From assembly GCA_905201685.1 (NCBI GenBank), contig CAJKOW010000026.1:1-27670 (forward strand): DNA of 27,670 nucleotides, given 5' to 3'. The translations under genes and the position numbers were made by a program. The notes beneath the pieces were generated by a model. The model worked only from the letters and a program-made list of their open reading frames with translations. It made no database searches and was not told where the DNA came from. Below, in pieces: positions 15,307 through 23,102 of the stretch. Position 1 is the stretch's first letter. Each line of letters opens with the position of its first letter. The DNA is from an uncultured Bacteroides sp. Lineage in GTDB: Bacteria > Bacteroidota > Bacteroidia > Bacteroidales > Bacteroidaceae.

Positions 15307-16470
15307 ATGAAACAGCGGTCAGCTTTGTACTTAACTTTCAGTATATTCCTTGTGCTCCAACTTTGTCTATCCGGCAAAATTGGAGCACAGGATATGTACG
15401 GCAACTTTCAAAGCAAAAAGCTACAAGAAATCTCATGCCTGCTCAAGGAACGCTATGGGATAGACTGTACGGCTGCGCTTCCAGGCAACGTCTCCGGCTG
15501 TTCGCTAATCATCCAACGCAACAGCATGAATCAAATCTGCCACATAGGCTTCAAACTTTTTAGCCGACAGTTGATAGAAAGTAACCCCTCACCCACCTAC
15601 CATTTTGCTGAACGTTACCTGCTGGAACTTTGCCTGACCGAAAACGATGCCGAGTTACAAAAGAAACTCAAAGAAGACAAGGTGACGCTATATATCGGAA
15701 ACGACAAGACAAGAAACGTCGGCAAAGACAACCTATCCGGCATACTGCCCAGCCTTATCAACTGCCCGTCGCTGTTTGTCACGACAGACAACACCTGCTA
15801 CACCATGGCATGGAACAATGAAGGGAAAAATTTACTGTTCCTGCGCTTTCCCATCCAGTACGAACTGTTTTGGGGAATGAATAAAAAAGAAATTGAAAAC
15901 CTGTTTTACCCAAGACTCTGTCAGTTTAAGGGGCAGCCTCGTCAATCGGAACAACTGACTGCCGAAGTAGCCAAAACATTCTCCGGCATCAGTGACTCAT
16001 GCTTAGTCAGCGAAGGCGAAACGTATGCTATAGAAAGTATGAACTCAAACAAATATTACCGCAAAGAAGGCCAACATTACGTACCCTTGCACGACATCAA
16101 CCATCCCGAAATGTCCATTCGCAACCTCTTCACATTCGATGCTGACTGGCAGATCAAGGCTGCAATCGTACAACGAAAATACGGTTTGAAAAAAGAAGAA
16201 TTCACCGTCTCCCTAAGTCAGCTTTTAAACTTTGGCCGACAAAACGGCTGCGAAATCTTTGTAGGAATAGAGTCCATCGAAAAAGGACATGCGAAAGGTA
16301 TGGCTATCATGCTGAATCGGTCCATGGGCTACAATCATCTGCTCTATTTCGATACAGATTTGCGTATTCTGCAATATCCCAAGCACTACAAGATAAATAT
16401 TGAACTTTACACATACGTACCTACACATAACATAGCCGATTTATATTCAGACAAGAAAAAGAACAAATAA
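15307..16470 (+). CDS. Exported protein of unknown function
   Basis: A 387-residue protein with a signal peptide of about 27 residues ending IGA before Gln28. I do not recognise a domain. The body is mixed alpha/beta in character, with a Cys-containing first third and the segment FFGMNKK-like around the middle (ELFWGMNKKEIENLFYP). The last residues are a lysine-rich tail (DKKKNK). No membrane segment follows the signal peptide, so it is probably periplasmic or surface-associated. It follows the LRR gene by 12 bp and precedes the next gene by 4 bp, so translational coupling is likely. Its only functional clue is its company. Confidence 0.8.
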   Translation: MKQRSALYLTFSIFLVLQLCLSGKIGAQDMYGNFQSKKLQEISCLLKERYGIDCTAALPGNVSGCSLIIQRNSMNQICHIGFKLFSRQLIESNPSPTYHFAERYLLELCLTENDAELQKKLKEDKVTLYIGNDKTRNVGKDNLSGILPSLINCPSLFVTTDNTCYTMAWNNEGKNLLFLRFPIQYELFWGMNKKEIENLFYPRLCQFKGQPRQSEQLTAEVAKTFSGISDSCLVSEGETYAIESMNSNKYYRKEGQHYVPLHDINHPEMSIRNLFTFDADWQIKAAIVQRKYGLKKEEFTVSLSQLLNFGRQNGCEIFVGIESIEKGHAKGMAIMLNRSMGYNHLLYFDTDLRILQYPKHYKINIELYTYVPTHNIADLYSDKKKNK

Positions 16471-16474
16471 AGAT

Positions 16475-17464
16475 ATGAATATGAAGAAAAATTTCATCAA
16501 GAAAAGCCTACTGGCCGTAATCCTCCTCGTAATGACGTGCGGAGTCCACGCACAGTATATGACAGAAATGATCGTAACCGACTGTCCGGATGGAGTACAA
16601 AAAGAAAATGTACAGCAGAACATCACCAAACTGCTGACGCAGTGTAATGTGGCCAACGCTGATATGCTTGAACTCGACTTCACGAATATAAGCATTAACG
16701 AATATGCCCAAAAGAAACTGAACGAACTATGGAAAAACACTCCATTCCGTTGCGGCGACACAGAAGTTATCCAAAACTGCCTCAAGACAGCCGACCGCAA
16801 TTATCAGGTACGCAATATTCCTATTTACTTGAAAAACGCTGATGGAGAAGAAGAATACCAGGAAGCCGTTATCGGATTCAATGCTAAAGGTGATATTGTT
16901 GATTTCAACCTTGCACTCGCCAACAATCTTTACATAAAAGTTCTGAAGAAGGGATACGACGTGACTGATCTGCGCTACCGACAGATGATACTGGACTACG
17001 TAGAGCAGTTCCGTACAGCCTACAACACGAAAGACATTCCTTTCTTACAACAAATCTACAGTGATGATGCACTTATCATTACCGGAAAAGTCATTAAATC
17101 GGCTCCGTCTGATATCAACAACTTTGCTCCATCAGAAAAAATCATCTACTCACGCCAGAACAAAAAAGAATATCTTTCCAACCTGTCACGGATATTCCGC
17201 AACAACAAACGTATCCATGTCATCTTCGATGATATCAAAGTGATGAGGCATCCGTCAAAAGAGAAGTTCTATGGAGTAACCCTGAAGCAAGGGTATTCAT
17301 CCGACAACTATAGCGATATCGGTTACCTGTTCCTGCTATGGGATTTTACCAACCCCGAAATGCCACAAATCCACGTACGCACTTGGCAACCCGAGATGCT
17401 CAATGCCAACACCAAACTTCCGGAAGAGGAAATATTTACTTGCGAAGATTTCGACATCAAATAA
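16475..17464 (+). CDS. Exported protein with NTF2-like segment
   Basis: A 329-residue protein with a signal peptide of 26 residues (CGVHA before Gln27). Residues about 165-310 look like an NTF2/SnoaL-type cone fold: a helix-rich entry YVEQFRTAYNTKDIPFLQQI followed by SDDALIITG and strands ending in a YLFLLWDF segment near the C-terminus. NTF2-like domains bind small ligands or serve as assembly modules; no catalytic residues can be assigned. The N-terminal 140 residues are unrecognised. Starts at Met1 or Met3 are equally possible. It begins 4 bp after the preceding stop. Role inferred only from the cluster. Confidence 0.78.
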   Translation: MNMKKNFIKKSLLAVILLVMTCGVHAQYMTEMIVTDCPDGVQKENVQQNITKLLTQCNVANADMLELDFTNISINEYAQKKLNELWKNTPFRCGDTEVIQNCLKTADRNYQVRNIPIYLKNADGEEEYQEAVIGFNAKGDIVDFNLALANNLYIKVLKKGYDVTDLRYRQMILDYVEQFRTAYNTKDIPFLQQIYSDDALIITGKVIKSAPSDINNFAPSEKIIYSRQNKKEYLSNLSRIFRNNKRIHVIFDDIKVMRHPSKEKFYGVTLKQGYSSDNYSDIGYLFLLWDFTNPEMPQIHVRTWQPEMLNANTKLPEEEIFTCEDFDIK

Positions 17465-17483
17465 CCCTCAAAACAATCAAAAC

Positions 17484-18509
17484 ATGAATAAGTTTATATA
17501 CATCCTGTTATTGGCATTTGCCAGTACTACCTTTGCCCAAAACACACCCGACGAAGACATCAAGAAAAAAATACGCGACATCAAGCTGAGCGAAAAGTAC
17601 ATATATGCCGAAGCCAGCAGTTTGGACAATCTTACTGCCGCCAGACAAGTAGCTATCGACAAATTAAAAACCTGCGCCGTCAGCCTCATGGCCGAAGATA
17701 ATCAACAGAAAGAGGTCATAAAGAAGAAGCTGAACGTTATTGATAGCCAGCAGCAAGTACTGGAATATAATCATGGAAATCTATTCAAAGTTTTTGCATA
17801 TATACCCAAGGACAAACTGATAACCATTATCCAACCAGCTCAGGCCAATGATAAAAACACGGAGCAACCAACTGTCACCACGCCACAAGCAGCCATTGCA
17901 ACAGTAACTGTTGAAAGTGAAAAAGACTCGTTACCGGTACCTGCTACGTTACCGCCCAACATCCTAACAACAGACCGGGATAGTGCTGCACTACCATCCG
18001 TAGATCCCAATATGCCAACCGAAAGCACATTCAATGTAGATGCCAGCACAGCAGCATTAGTCATGGAAATGCTTTCCATGTCCGGCTCCAAACATCAGAA
18101 GGCATATACTCCTGCTGAGAACCAACAGACAATTGCCGAAACAAGCAACTCAACGCAAGCTCCCTCGACCAACATCTCAGATTCTCCAACAAAACAATTG
18201 ATGGACAGCATACCTGAGGAACATCTCAATATCATCAACGACCTCCTCTCATTGGACACTTACGAGAGCGTCATGCTCTACCTCAACGCCATGAAAGAGG
18301 ACGGACGGATAATGTACGGTCCACTAAAAAAAATATTCATGCCCGAAAGAGCTTATATGCTAATCTTGAAAGACGGACAAATGGTAACCATCCTGAACAG
18401 AGGTCAAGGAAAACGCCTCAACTTCAAAACACGAGAACTGGAATCGCTTCAGAAATACATTGGCTACGGCATCATATGGTTCCAGATCTATAACCGTCCC
18501 AAAATTTAA
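17484..18509 (+). CDS. Exported protein with Pro/Thr-rich linker
   Basis: A 341-residue protein with signal peptide residues 1-18 (TTFA before Gln19). Residues about 35-115 hold EASSLDNLTAARQVAIDKLKTCAVSL, shortened here in discussion, whose pattern of an Ala-rich helix after a strand recalls LPP20-like domains of envelope proteins. Residues about 118-245 are low-complexity, rich in Thr, Pro, Ser, Ala and Gln, and probably an extended linker. A C-terminal domain of about 95 residues ends in WFQIYNRPKI. The start is the ATG at 17484, 19 bp after the previous stop; an in-frame upstream ATG at 17403 would overlap the previous gene and hide the signal peptide. The domain assignment is tentative. 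Confidence 0.78.
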   Translation: MNKFIYILLLAFASTTFAQNTPDEDIKKKIRDIKLSEKYIYAEASSLDNLTAARQVAIDKLKTCAVSLMAEDNQQKEVIKKKLNVIDSQQQVLEYNHGNLFKVFAYIPKDKLITIIQPAQANDKNTEQPTVTTPQAAIATVTVESEKDSLPVPATLPPNILTTDRDSAALPSVDPNMPTESTFNVDASTAALVMEMLSMSGSKHQKAYTPAENQQTIAETSNSTQAPSTNISDSPTKQLMDSIPEEHLNIINDLLSLDTYESVMLYLNAMKEDGRIMYGPLKKIFMPERAYMLILKDGQMVTILNRGQGKRLNFKTRELESLQKYIGYGIIWFQIYNRPKI

Positions 18510-18520
18510 ACAATACTGCC

Positions 18521-19684
18521 ATGAGAAGAATAACATACTGCCTGTTGGCCATTATTGCCACTACATGCAATGTTTCATACTGTTTCTCACAGAATCAGGC
18601 TCGCCCGACAGCTTCGGACAATATTCCCGAGGCCTATACCCATTCTGTCGATTCGCTCTCCTGGTACATTGATGCTCATTGCGACACTGACAGACAGAAA
18701 GCCGAAACCATCTATGCTTGGATTACCAATAACCTGACATACAACGTTTACACCACCTTCACTTCGCGTAACGAAGTCTATAGCGAAGAACGGGATTTGC
18801 AACGTACACTGCAAAGCCGAAAAGGAATTTGCAAACAGTTTGCACTACTTTTCCGCACTTTAGCCGAAAACGTAGGCATCCCGGCATTCGTTGTCAGCGG
18901 ATACAACAAAAGCAACGGTACTCTGTTACCCACCCCTCACGAATGGTGTGCAGCCAAAGTTGACGGGCAATGGTTCTTCTATGACCCAACATTCGGAATG
19001 GGATACGTCACGAACAATTACCAGTTTGTCCACCGCCCAACGATGAAATACTGCCAGGTAAGCCCGGAGAAGATGATCCGTACACACATGCCCTATGACC
19101 CTATTTGGCAACTCCTGCCTTCACCCTGTACATACGACGAATTCGATAAAAACACATACAATCCATCGCATACTGCCAAAAACAAATATGACTTCAACGA
19201 CTCCATCCTGGTATATGTCCAACAACCACGCATCCAGCAACTCACATCTTCGTATCTACGCGCCCGACACAACGGAACAGCCAATCCCCTGGTAGATTAC
19301 TACCTGCAATTAACACAGTCCAATATTAATGTCTATAAACAAAAACAAGTCTATGAAATCTATCTGAAAGCCATGAAGCTTTACAATCAAAGCACCGACC
19401 TTCACAACGAATTTATTCGTCTCAGACGACAAAAGTTCAGAACAGAAAAAAACGAGGAGACCGTCAAAGGATGGCTGCATGACGCACTGCTACTGGCAAA
19501 CCGGGCCGACAGCCTGTTAAGCAATGTGCAGGAAGCACCACCACAATACGAATCGGCCGTCAGAAATCTACAGGCTTCAACCCAGACACTGGCAGAAAAA
19601 CTCGGCAAAATGCAAGAGTTTGCCGAACTGTATTATGCAAGCTCATCTAAAGACAGAAAAAAACTGTTGGAAGAGTTGAAGTAA
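18521..19684 (+). CDS. Exported transglutaminase-like protein
   Basis: A 387-residue protein with a signal peptide of about 23 residues (CFS before Gln24). A transglutaminase-like core at about 60-165 has the full papain-type triad in order: Cys104 in SRKGICKQF, His140 in TPHEWCAAKV, and Asp155 in FFYDPTFG. Bacterial members of this superfamily are mostly proteases or amidases, with some cross-linkers, and the arrangement resembles the kyphoscoliosis-peptidase type. The C-terminal 200 residues are helical and charged with coiled-coil tendency near the end (ALLLANRADSLLSNVQEAP region). It is the last gene of the cluster, 11 bp after its neighbour. A role in processing or linking the cluster's surface proteins is inferred. 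Confidence 0.87.
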   Translation: MRRITYCLLAIIATTCNVSYCFSQNQARPTASDNIPEAYTHSVDSLSWYIDAHCDTDRQKAETIYAWITNNLTYNVYTTFTSRNEVYSEERDLQRTLQSRKGICKQFALLFRTLAENVGIPAFVVSGYNKSNGTLLPTPHEWCAAKVDGQWFFYDPTFGMGYVTNNYQFVHRPTMKYCQVSPEKMIRTHMPYDPIWQLLPSPCTYDEFDKNTYNPSHTAKNKYDFNDSILVYVQQPRIQQLTSSYLRARHNGTANPLVDYYLQLTQSNINVYKQKQVYEIYLKAMKLYNQSTDLHNEFIRLRRQKFRTEKNEETVKGWLHDALLLANRADSLLSNVQEAPPQYESAVRNLQASTQTLAEKLGKMQEFAELYYASSSKDRKKLLEELK

Positions 19685-19696
19685 TTTGATTTTAAC

Positions 19697-19704
19697 TATA
19701 TTTG
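19697..19704 (+). promoter_or_regulatory. Bacteroides -7 box for queH
   Basis: TATATTTG matches TAnnTTTG and lies 34 bp upstream of the queH ATG, right after the end of the exported-protein cluster. It suggests that queH has its own promoter and does not belong to that operon. Confidence 0.6.
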
Positions 19705-19738
19705 CCAGCACGAAATCCGCAAAACTTTATTCACACTT

Positions 19739-20338
19739 ATGCTCCAACTCCTCCCCCCCAACGGCGAAAGCCGAGTGCTGCTGCACTCCTGCTGCGCCCC
19801 CTGCTCGTCGGCCATCATCGAGTGCATGCTGGCCAACGGCATACGTCCTACCGTATTCTACTGCAATCCCAACATCTATCCCCGGGAAGAATACGAAGTG
19901 CGCAAAAATGAAGCCATACGCTTCGTCACGGCGCAAGGGCTCGACTTCGTCGATGCCGACTATGACTACGAGCACTGGAAAAGTCTGATGCAGGGATTAG
20001 AGGACGAGCCCGAACGCGGTGCACGCTGCCTGCGCTGCTTCACCCTGCGCCTCACCGAAACGGCACGCTATGCCGCCTCGCACGGCTTCACCCTGTTCAC
20101 CACTACCCTTGCCTCGTCGCGCTGGAAGAGCTTAGAGCAAATCAATGAGGCCGGACGACGTGCCGCCGCACGCTATCCCGGTACCATCTTCTGGGAACAG
20201 AACTGGCGAAAGGGCGGCCTGCAGGAACGCCGCAACCAGCTGCTGCGCGAATACGACTTCTACAACCAGCAATATTGCGGGTGCGAATTCAGCATGAGGC
20301 ACCTGACAGACAAAAACATACAGGCTGCCTTCGGGTGA
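19739..20338 (+). CDS. queH: Epoxyqueuosine reductase QueH
   Basis: A 199-residue cytoplasmic enzyme that reduces epoxyqueuosine to queuosine in tRNA, the last step of queuosine synthesis, and is unrelated to the cobalamin-dependent QueG. The diagnostic cysteines are all present: HSCCAPCS (Cys18, Cys19, Cys22), RCLRCF (Cys97, Cys100) and YCGCEFS (Cys180, Cys182), which bind metal and an iron-sulfur cluster in the family (formerly DUF208). Length is typical. It has its own promoter box at 19697-19704 and returns to the GC-rich codon style of the housekeeping genes, in contrast with the cluster just upstream. Confidence 0.95.
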   Translation: MLQLLPPNGESRVLLHSCCAPCSSAIIECMLANGIRPTVFYCNPNIYPREEYEVRKNEAIRFVTAQGLDFVDADYDYEHWKSLMQGLEDEPERGARCLRCFTLRLTETARYAASHGFTLFTTTLASSRWKSLEQINEAGRRAAARYPGTIFWEQNWRKGGLQERRNQLLREYDFYNQQYCGCEFSMRHLTDKNIQAAFG

Positions 20339-20367
20339 CACCATCGAGTCAACCCGAAAACAGCCTG
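20321..20367. terminator. Hairpin between convergent queH and barrel genes
   Basis: The 16-bp arms 20321-20336 and 20352-20367 pair at 14 positions (caggctg and ttcgggt against acccgaa and cagcctg). The left arm overlaps the last codons of queH. It lies between two convergent genes, where a bidirectional terminator is expected, but there is no long T-tract. Confidence 0.5.
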
Positions 20368-20401
20368 TCAACTTACATCAAAGGGTAAAAGCGGCTTCCT
20401 G

Positions 20402-20932
20402 TCAGAAGGTATAGAGGAAACCTATCGAAAGGTCTTCGCTGCTGAAGTTGAAACCATAACCATCGGAAGTGTCCAGCATGTAATCATCCCGATAGCCCAG
20501 GAAACCATACCGAGCAATCAGGTCAAAATGATTGGTCACCTTTAAAGCCAGACCGGGTTTCAGTCCCAGTTCAAAACCGGCTTCTGAATCACCTCCCTTA
20601 TACTTCTGCGACGACACACCGAGACAACCGTCCACGAAGAAACGGACTGCTTTGTTCTCGAAAAAAGAATAACGCGCATACGGCGCAAAGGCAAAACCCG
20701 TCCATTTGGACTTCTCATGCTCACTCATCTTGTATTTGGAATGCGACAGAATCAACTGGGCACCCACCGACCAGCGGTCGGAGAACTCATAACCCACTTC
20801 AGGAGCCAACGTAAAACTTGTAGCATCGGCATCGTCGTTATGCCACAGACTGATATTTCCACCTACATAAACTTGCGATTTCGCAGCCAAAGCCACCATC
20901 ACCACAAACAGAAATAATGCAATTCTTTTCAT
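20402..20932 (-). CDS. Small outer-membrane beta-barrel protein
   Basis: A 176-residue protein with signal peptide residues 1-19 (ALAAKS before Gln20). The mature part is a run of amphipathic beta-strands (VYVGGNISLWHN, FTLAPEVGYEFS, FAPYARYSFF, FELGLKPGLALKV, LIARYGFLGYRDD) ending in FLYTF with the C-terminal Phe typical of outer-membrane barrels. The length fits an eight-stranded barrel of the outer-membrane protein beta-barrel family. It is a single gene on the minus strand, convergent with queH. The ligand or role is unknown. Other proteins of this family serve as porins, adhesins or structural barrels. Confidence 0.86.
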   Translation of the reverse strand: MKRIALFLFVVMVALAAKSQVYVGGNISLWHNDDADATSFTLAPEVGYEFSDRWSVGAQLILSHSKYKMSEHEKSKWTGFAFAPYARYSFFENKAVRFFVDGCLGVSSQKYKGGDSEAGFELGLKPGLALKVTNHFDLIARYGFLGYRDDYMLDTSDGYGFNFSSEDLSIGFLYTF

Positions 20933-21095
20933 ACTCTTTCTTTTTAGTTAAACCATTATAACATTATAAACAAAATACGCAGGCTTTTAGTTTATTCATG
21001 TTTCGGATTTCGTATTTTTGGGGAAGGAAGTTATAGCCGATAGCCATTGCAAAATAGCAATTAGCCATAACAGGTCTGTTGGCCTTTCACTCCTG

Positions 21096-21119
21096 CAAGT
21101 TTTGCATTTGCGAAACTTG
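21096..21119 (-). terminator. Hairpin downstream of M16 peptidase gene
   Basis: The 11-bp arms caagttttgca (21096-21106) and tgcgaaacttg (21109-21119) pair at 10 positions with a 2-base loop, 12 bp beyond the peptidase stop on the minus strand. No T-tract follows, so termination is plausible rather than certain. Similar words (cttgcgaaac) recur at 24537-24546. The remaining gap from 20933 to 21131 shows nothing else clear. Confidence 0.4.
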
Positions 21120-21131
21120 AATGAAGTAAAA

Positions 21132-22391
21132 TTACAGATAAACCAGTTCCGACAGATAATCCTCGCCCAACATCTCGTTGGCCACTTCGAGCAGACGGTC
21201 GGAAGTAAGCCCGCTGATGCGGCGGCAGATGGCTTCCTGCGACTCGTAGCGGTTGTAGTGGAGGAAAGTCTTGGCCATGCCCAAGGCGTTGTTCTCGTTG
21301 TTGTCCGACGCCACGCCTATCTGACCTATCAGTTGCTTCTGCGCGGCAGCCAGTTGCGAAACCGTCAGACGGGTGTCGCGCAAGCGCTTCAGCTCTTTAT
21401 ACACCAGACGCATGCAAAGGTCCACGTCGTCAGGGTCGCAACCGAAATAGATGCAGAAGGTGCCGGTGTCGGTATAAGCTGTCAGATTGGACTCGACGTT
21501 ATACACCAGCCCGCGACGCTCGCGCAGCGCCACGTTCAGGCGGCTGTTCATGCCGGGGCCACCCAGCAGGTTGTTCAGCAGATACAGGGCCGTACGCTTC
21601 TCGTCGTAAGCATTGTAGCCACGGGCACCTATCATCACGTGTGCCTGGTTCGTGCCTTTTTTCACTACCAGACGGTCGGGCACATAAGGCAAAGGAGGCA
21701 TCCGTCGGTTTCCGGAAAGGGTATCGGCAACCGTCTCCCCTGCCACGTCGCCCACCAACTTCTCGGCTAAGCGGACAACCCGGCGGAAATCGACATCGCC
21801 CAATACAAAGAAGACAGCATTCTCCGGCCGGTAGTAACGGCGAGTAAAGGCCACGGCATTCTCGGTGCGGAAGGTACGGAGCTGTTCGGGGTTGCCTAAG
21901 ATGTTGCGCCCCAGCGGATGGCCGCGGAAGATGAGGTCTTCGAAATCGTCGAAGATCAGCTCGGCAGGATTGTCTTCGTACGACTGTATCTCGTCGATAA
22001 TCACCTCTGTCTCCTTTTCAATCTCATGCTGCGGAAAAGTGGAGTGAAAGACAATATCGGCCAGCAATTCGAAAGCCCGGCTGAAGTGCTCGACCAGGAA
22101 GGCCGAGTAGATCACCGTCTCTTCCTTGTTAGTGTAGGCATTGAGGTCGCCGCCCACGTTCTCCATGCGGTTCAGGATGTGCCAGGCCCGCCGCTTGTGG
22201 GTGCCCTTGAAGATGAGGTGCTCCACAAAGTGGGCCATGCCCTGCTCGTCGGGCATCTCGTCGCGCGTGCCGGCATCGACGGCAAATCCACAATAAGCCA
22301 CCCGCGAGGTCAGCGGCTCGTGAATGATGCGCAGGCCGTTGGCCAGTGTATAGGTGCTATATTTCCCGTTGGTTTCGTTCAAATGCTCCAT
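21132..22391 (-). CDS. M16 family zinc metallopeptidase
   Basis: A 419-residue protease of the pitrilysin / mitochondrial processing peptidase family. The inverted zinc motif HFVEH is at residues 54-58 with Glu57 as catalytic base, and the distal ligand is Glu134 in VIIDEI, 76 residues after His58, as expected for M16. The second half shows the usual inactive M16 domain, including a Gly-rich GGPGMNSRLN segment that helps substrate binding. This is the one-chain form of about 420 residues, which works as a homodimer or with a partner. No signal peptide is evident, so it is probably cytoplasmic. It is divergent from the isomerase gene at 22497. Confidence 0.94.
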   Translation of the reverse strand: MEHLNETNGKYSTYTLANGLRIIHEPLTSRVAYCGFAVDAGTRDEMPDEQGMAHFVEHLIFKGTHKRRAWHILNRMENVGGDLNAYTNKEETVIYSAFLVEHFSRAFELLADIVFHSTFPQHEIEKETEVIIDEIQSYEDNPAELIFDDFEDLIFRGHPLGRNILGNPEQLRTFRTENAVAFTRRYYRPENAVFFVLGDVDFRRVVRLAEKLVGDVAGETVADTLSGNRRMPPLPYVPDRLVVKKGTNQAHVMIGARGYNAYDEKRTALYLLNNLLGGPGMNSRLNVALRERRGLVYNVESNLTAYTDTGTFCIYFGCDPDDVDLCMRLVYKELKRLRDTRLTVSQLAAAQKQLIGQIGVASDNNENNALGMAKTFLHYNRYESQEAICRRISGLTSDRLLEVANEMLGEDYLSELVYL

Positions 22392-22418
22392 TCTGACGTT
22401 TCAAACTGATTGCTGGCG

Positions 22419-22426
22419 CAAAAATA
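22419..22426 (-). promoter_or_regulatory. Bacteroides -7 box for M16 peptidase gene
   Basis: On the minus strand this reads TATTTTTG, matching TAnnTTTG, 27 bp upstream of the peptidase ATG. On the other strand, a near match with one mismatch (gatatttg, 22461-22468) may serve the divergent isomerase gene. Confidence 0.5.
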
Positions 22427-22496
22427 CAATAAAACTTATTGCGGTTTATGGGAAATTATAGATATTTGCAAAACCAGATAACCAAAACCGAAAGAA

Positions 22497-23102
22497 ATGA
22501 TAGCATCCATTCAAGAGCTTTTGCAGAAAGAAGCACAGGCCGTGCTGAACATCCCTGTGACGGACGCTTACGAAAAAGCCGTGTCGCTCATCGTGGAGCA
22601 CGTACATCGCCGCAAGGGCAAACTGGTGACCTCGGGCATGGGAAAGGCAGGACAGATTGCCATGAACATTGCCACTACCTTCTGTTCGACAGGCATACCT
22701 GCCGTCTTCCTGCATCCCAGCGAAGCCCAACACGGCGACTTGGGCATCTTGCAGGAAAACGACCTGCTGCTGCTCATCTCCAACTCCGGAAAGACGCGCG
22801 AGATTGTAGAGCTCACCCAACTGGCCCATAACTTAGACCCTAACCTGAAGTTTATCGTTATCACCGGCAACCCCGACAGTCCCCTGGCCCGTGAAGCCAC
22901 CGTCTGCCTCAGTACCGGCAGCCCCAAGGAAGTATGCGCTCTGGGCATGACACCTACGACCTCGACCACCGTCATGACCGTCATCGGCGACATCTTGGTG
23001 GTGCAGACCATGAAACTGACCGGATTCACCATTGAAGACTATTCCAAACGCCACCACGGCGGATATCTCGGAGAAAAATCAAGATCATTATGCGTAAAGT
23101 AA
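22497..23102 (+). CDS. kdsD: Arabinose-5-phosphate isomerase, SIS domain only
   Basis: A 201-residue sugar-phosphate isomerase of the KpsF/GutQ/KdsD family, expected to convert ribulose 5-phosphate to arabinose 5-phosphate, the first dedicated step to Kdo for lipopolysaccharide. SIS-domain landmarks are TSGMGKAGQIA (45-55), SEAQHGDLG with His79, ISNSGKTRE (94-102), TPTTSTT, and RHHGGYLG with His186/187 near the end. E. coli KdsD is about 325 residues with two CBS domains; here these are absent, giving the single-domain form known from Bacteroides. Its last 13 bases overlap the start of the PfkB kinase gene, so the two are translationally coupled. Confidence 0.9.
   Translation: MIASIQELLQKEAQAVLNIPVTDAYEKAVSLIVEHVHRRKGKLVTSGMGKAGQIAMNIATTFCSTGIPAVFLHPSEAQHGDLGILQENDLLLLISNSGKTREIVELTQLAHNLDPNLKFIVITGNPDSPLAREATVCLSTGSPKEVCALGMTPTTSTTVMTVIGDILVVQTMKLTGFTIEDYSKRHHGGYLGEKSRSLCVK

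Noticed and set aside
17403..17483. Upstream in-frame start for the linker protein
   Set aside because: It overlaps the preceding gene and would hide the signal peptide that begins at 17484.
10880..19684. Polysaccharide utilisation locus or fimbrial operon
   Set aside because: No SusC/SusD-like pair, glycoside hydrolase, polysaccharide lyase, sigma/anti-sigma pair or fimbrillin signature is present.
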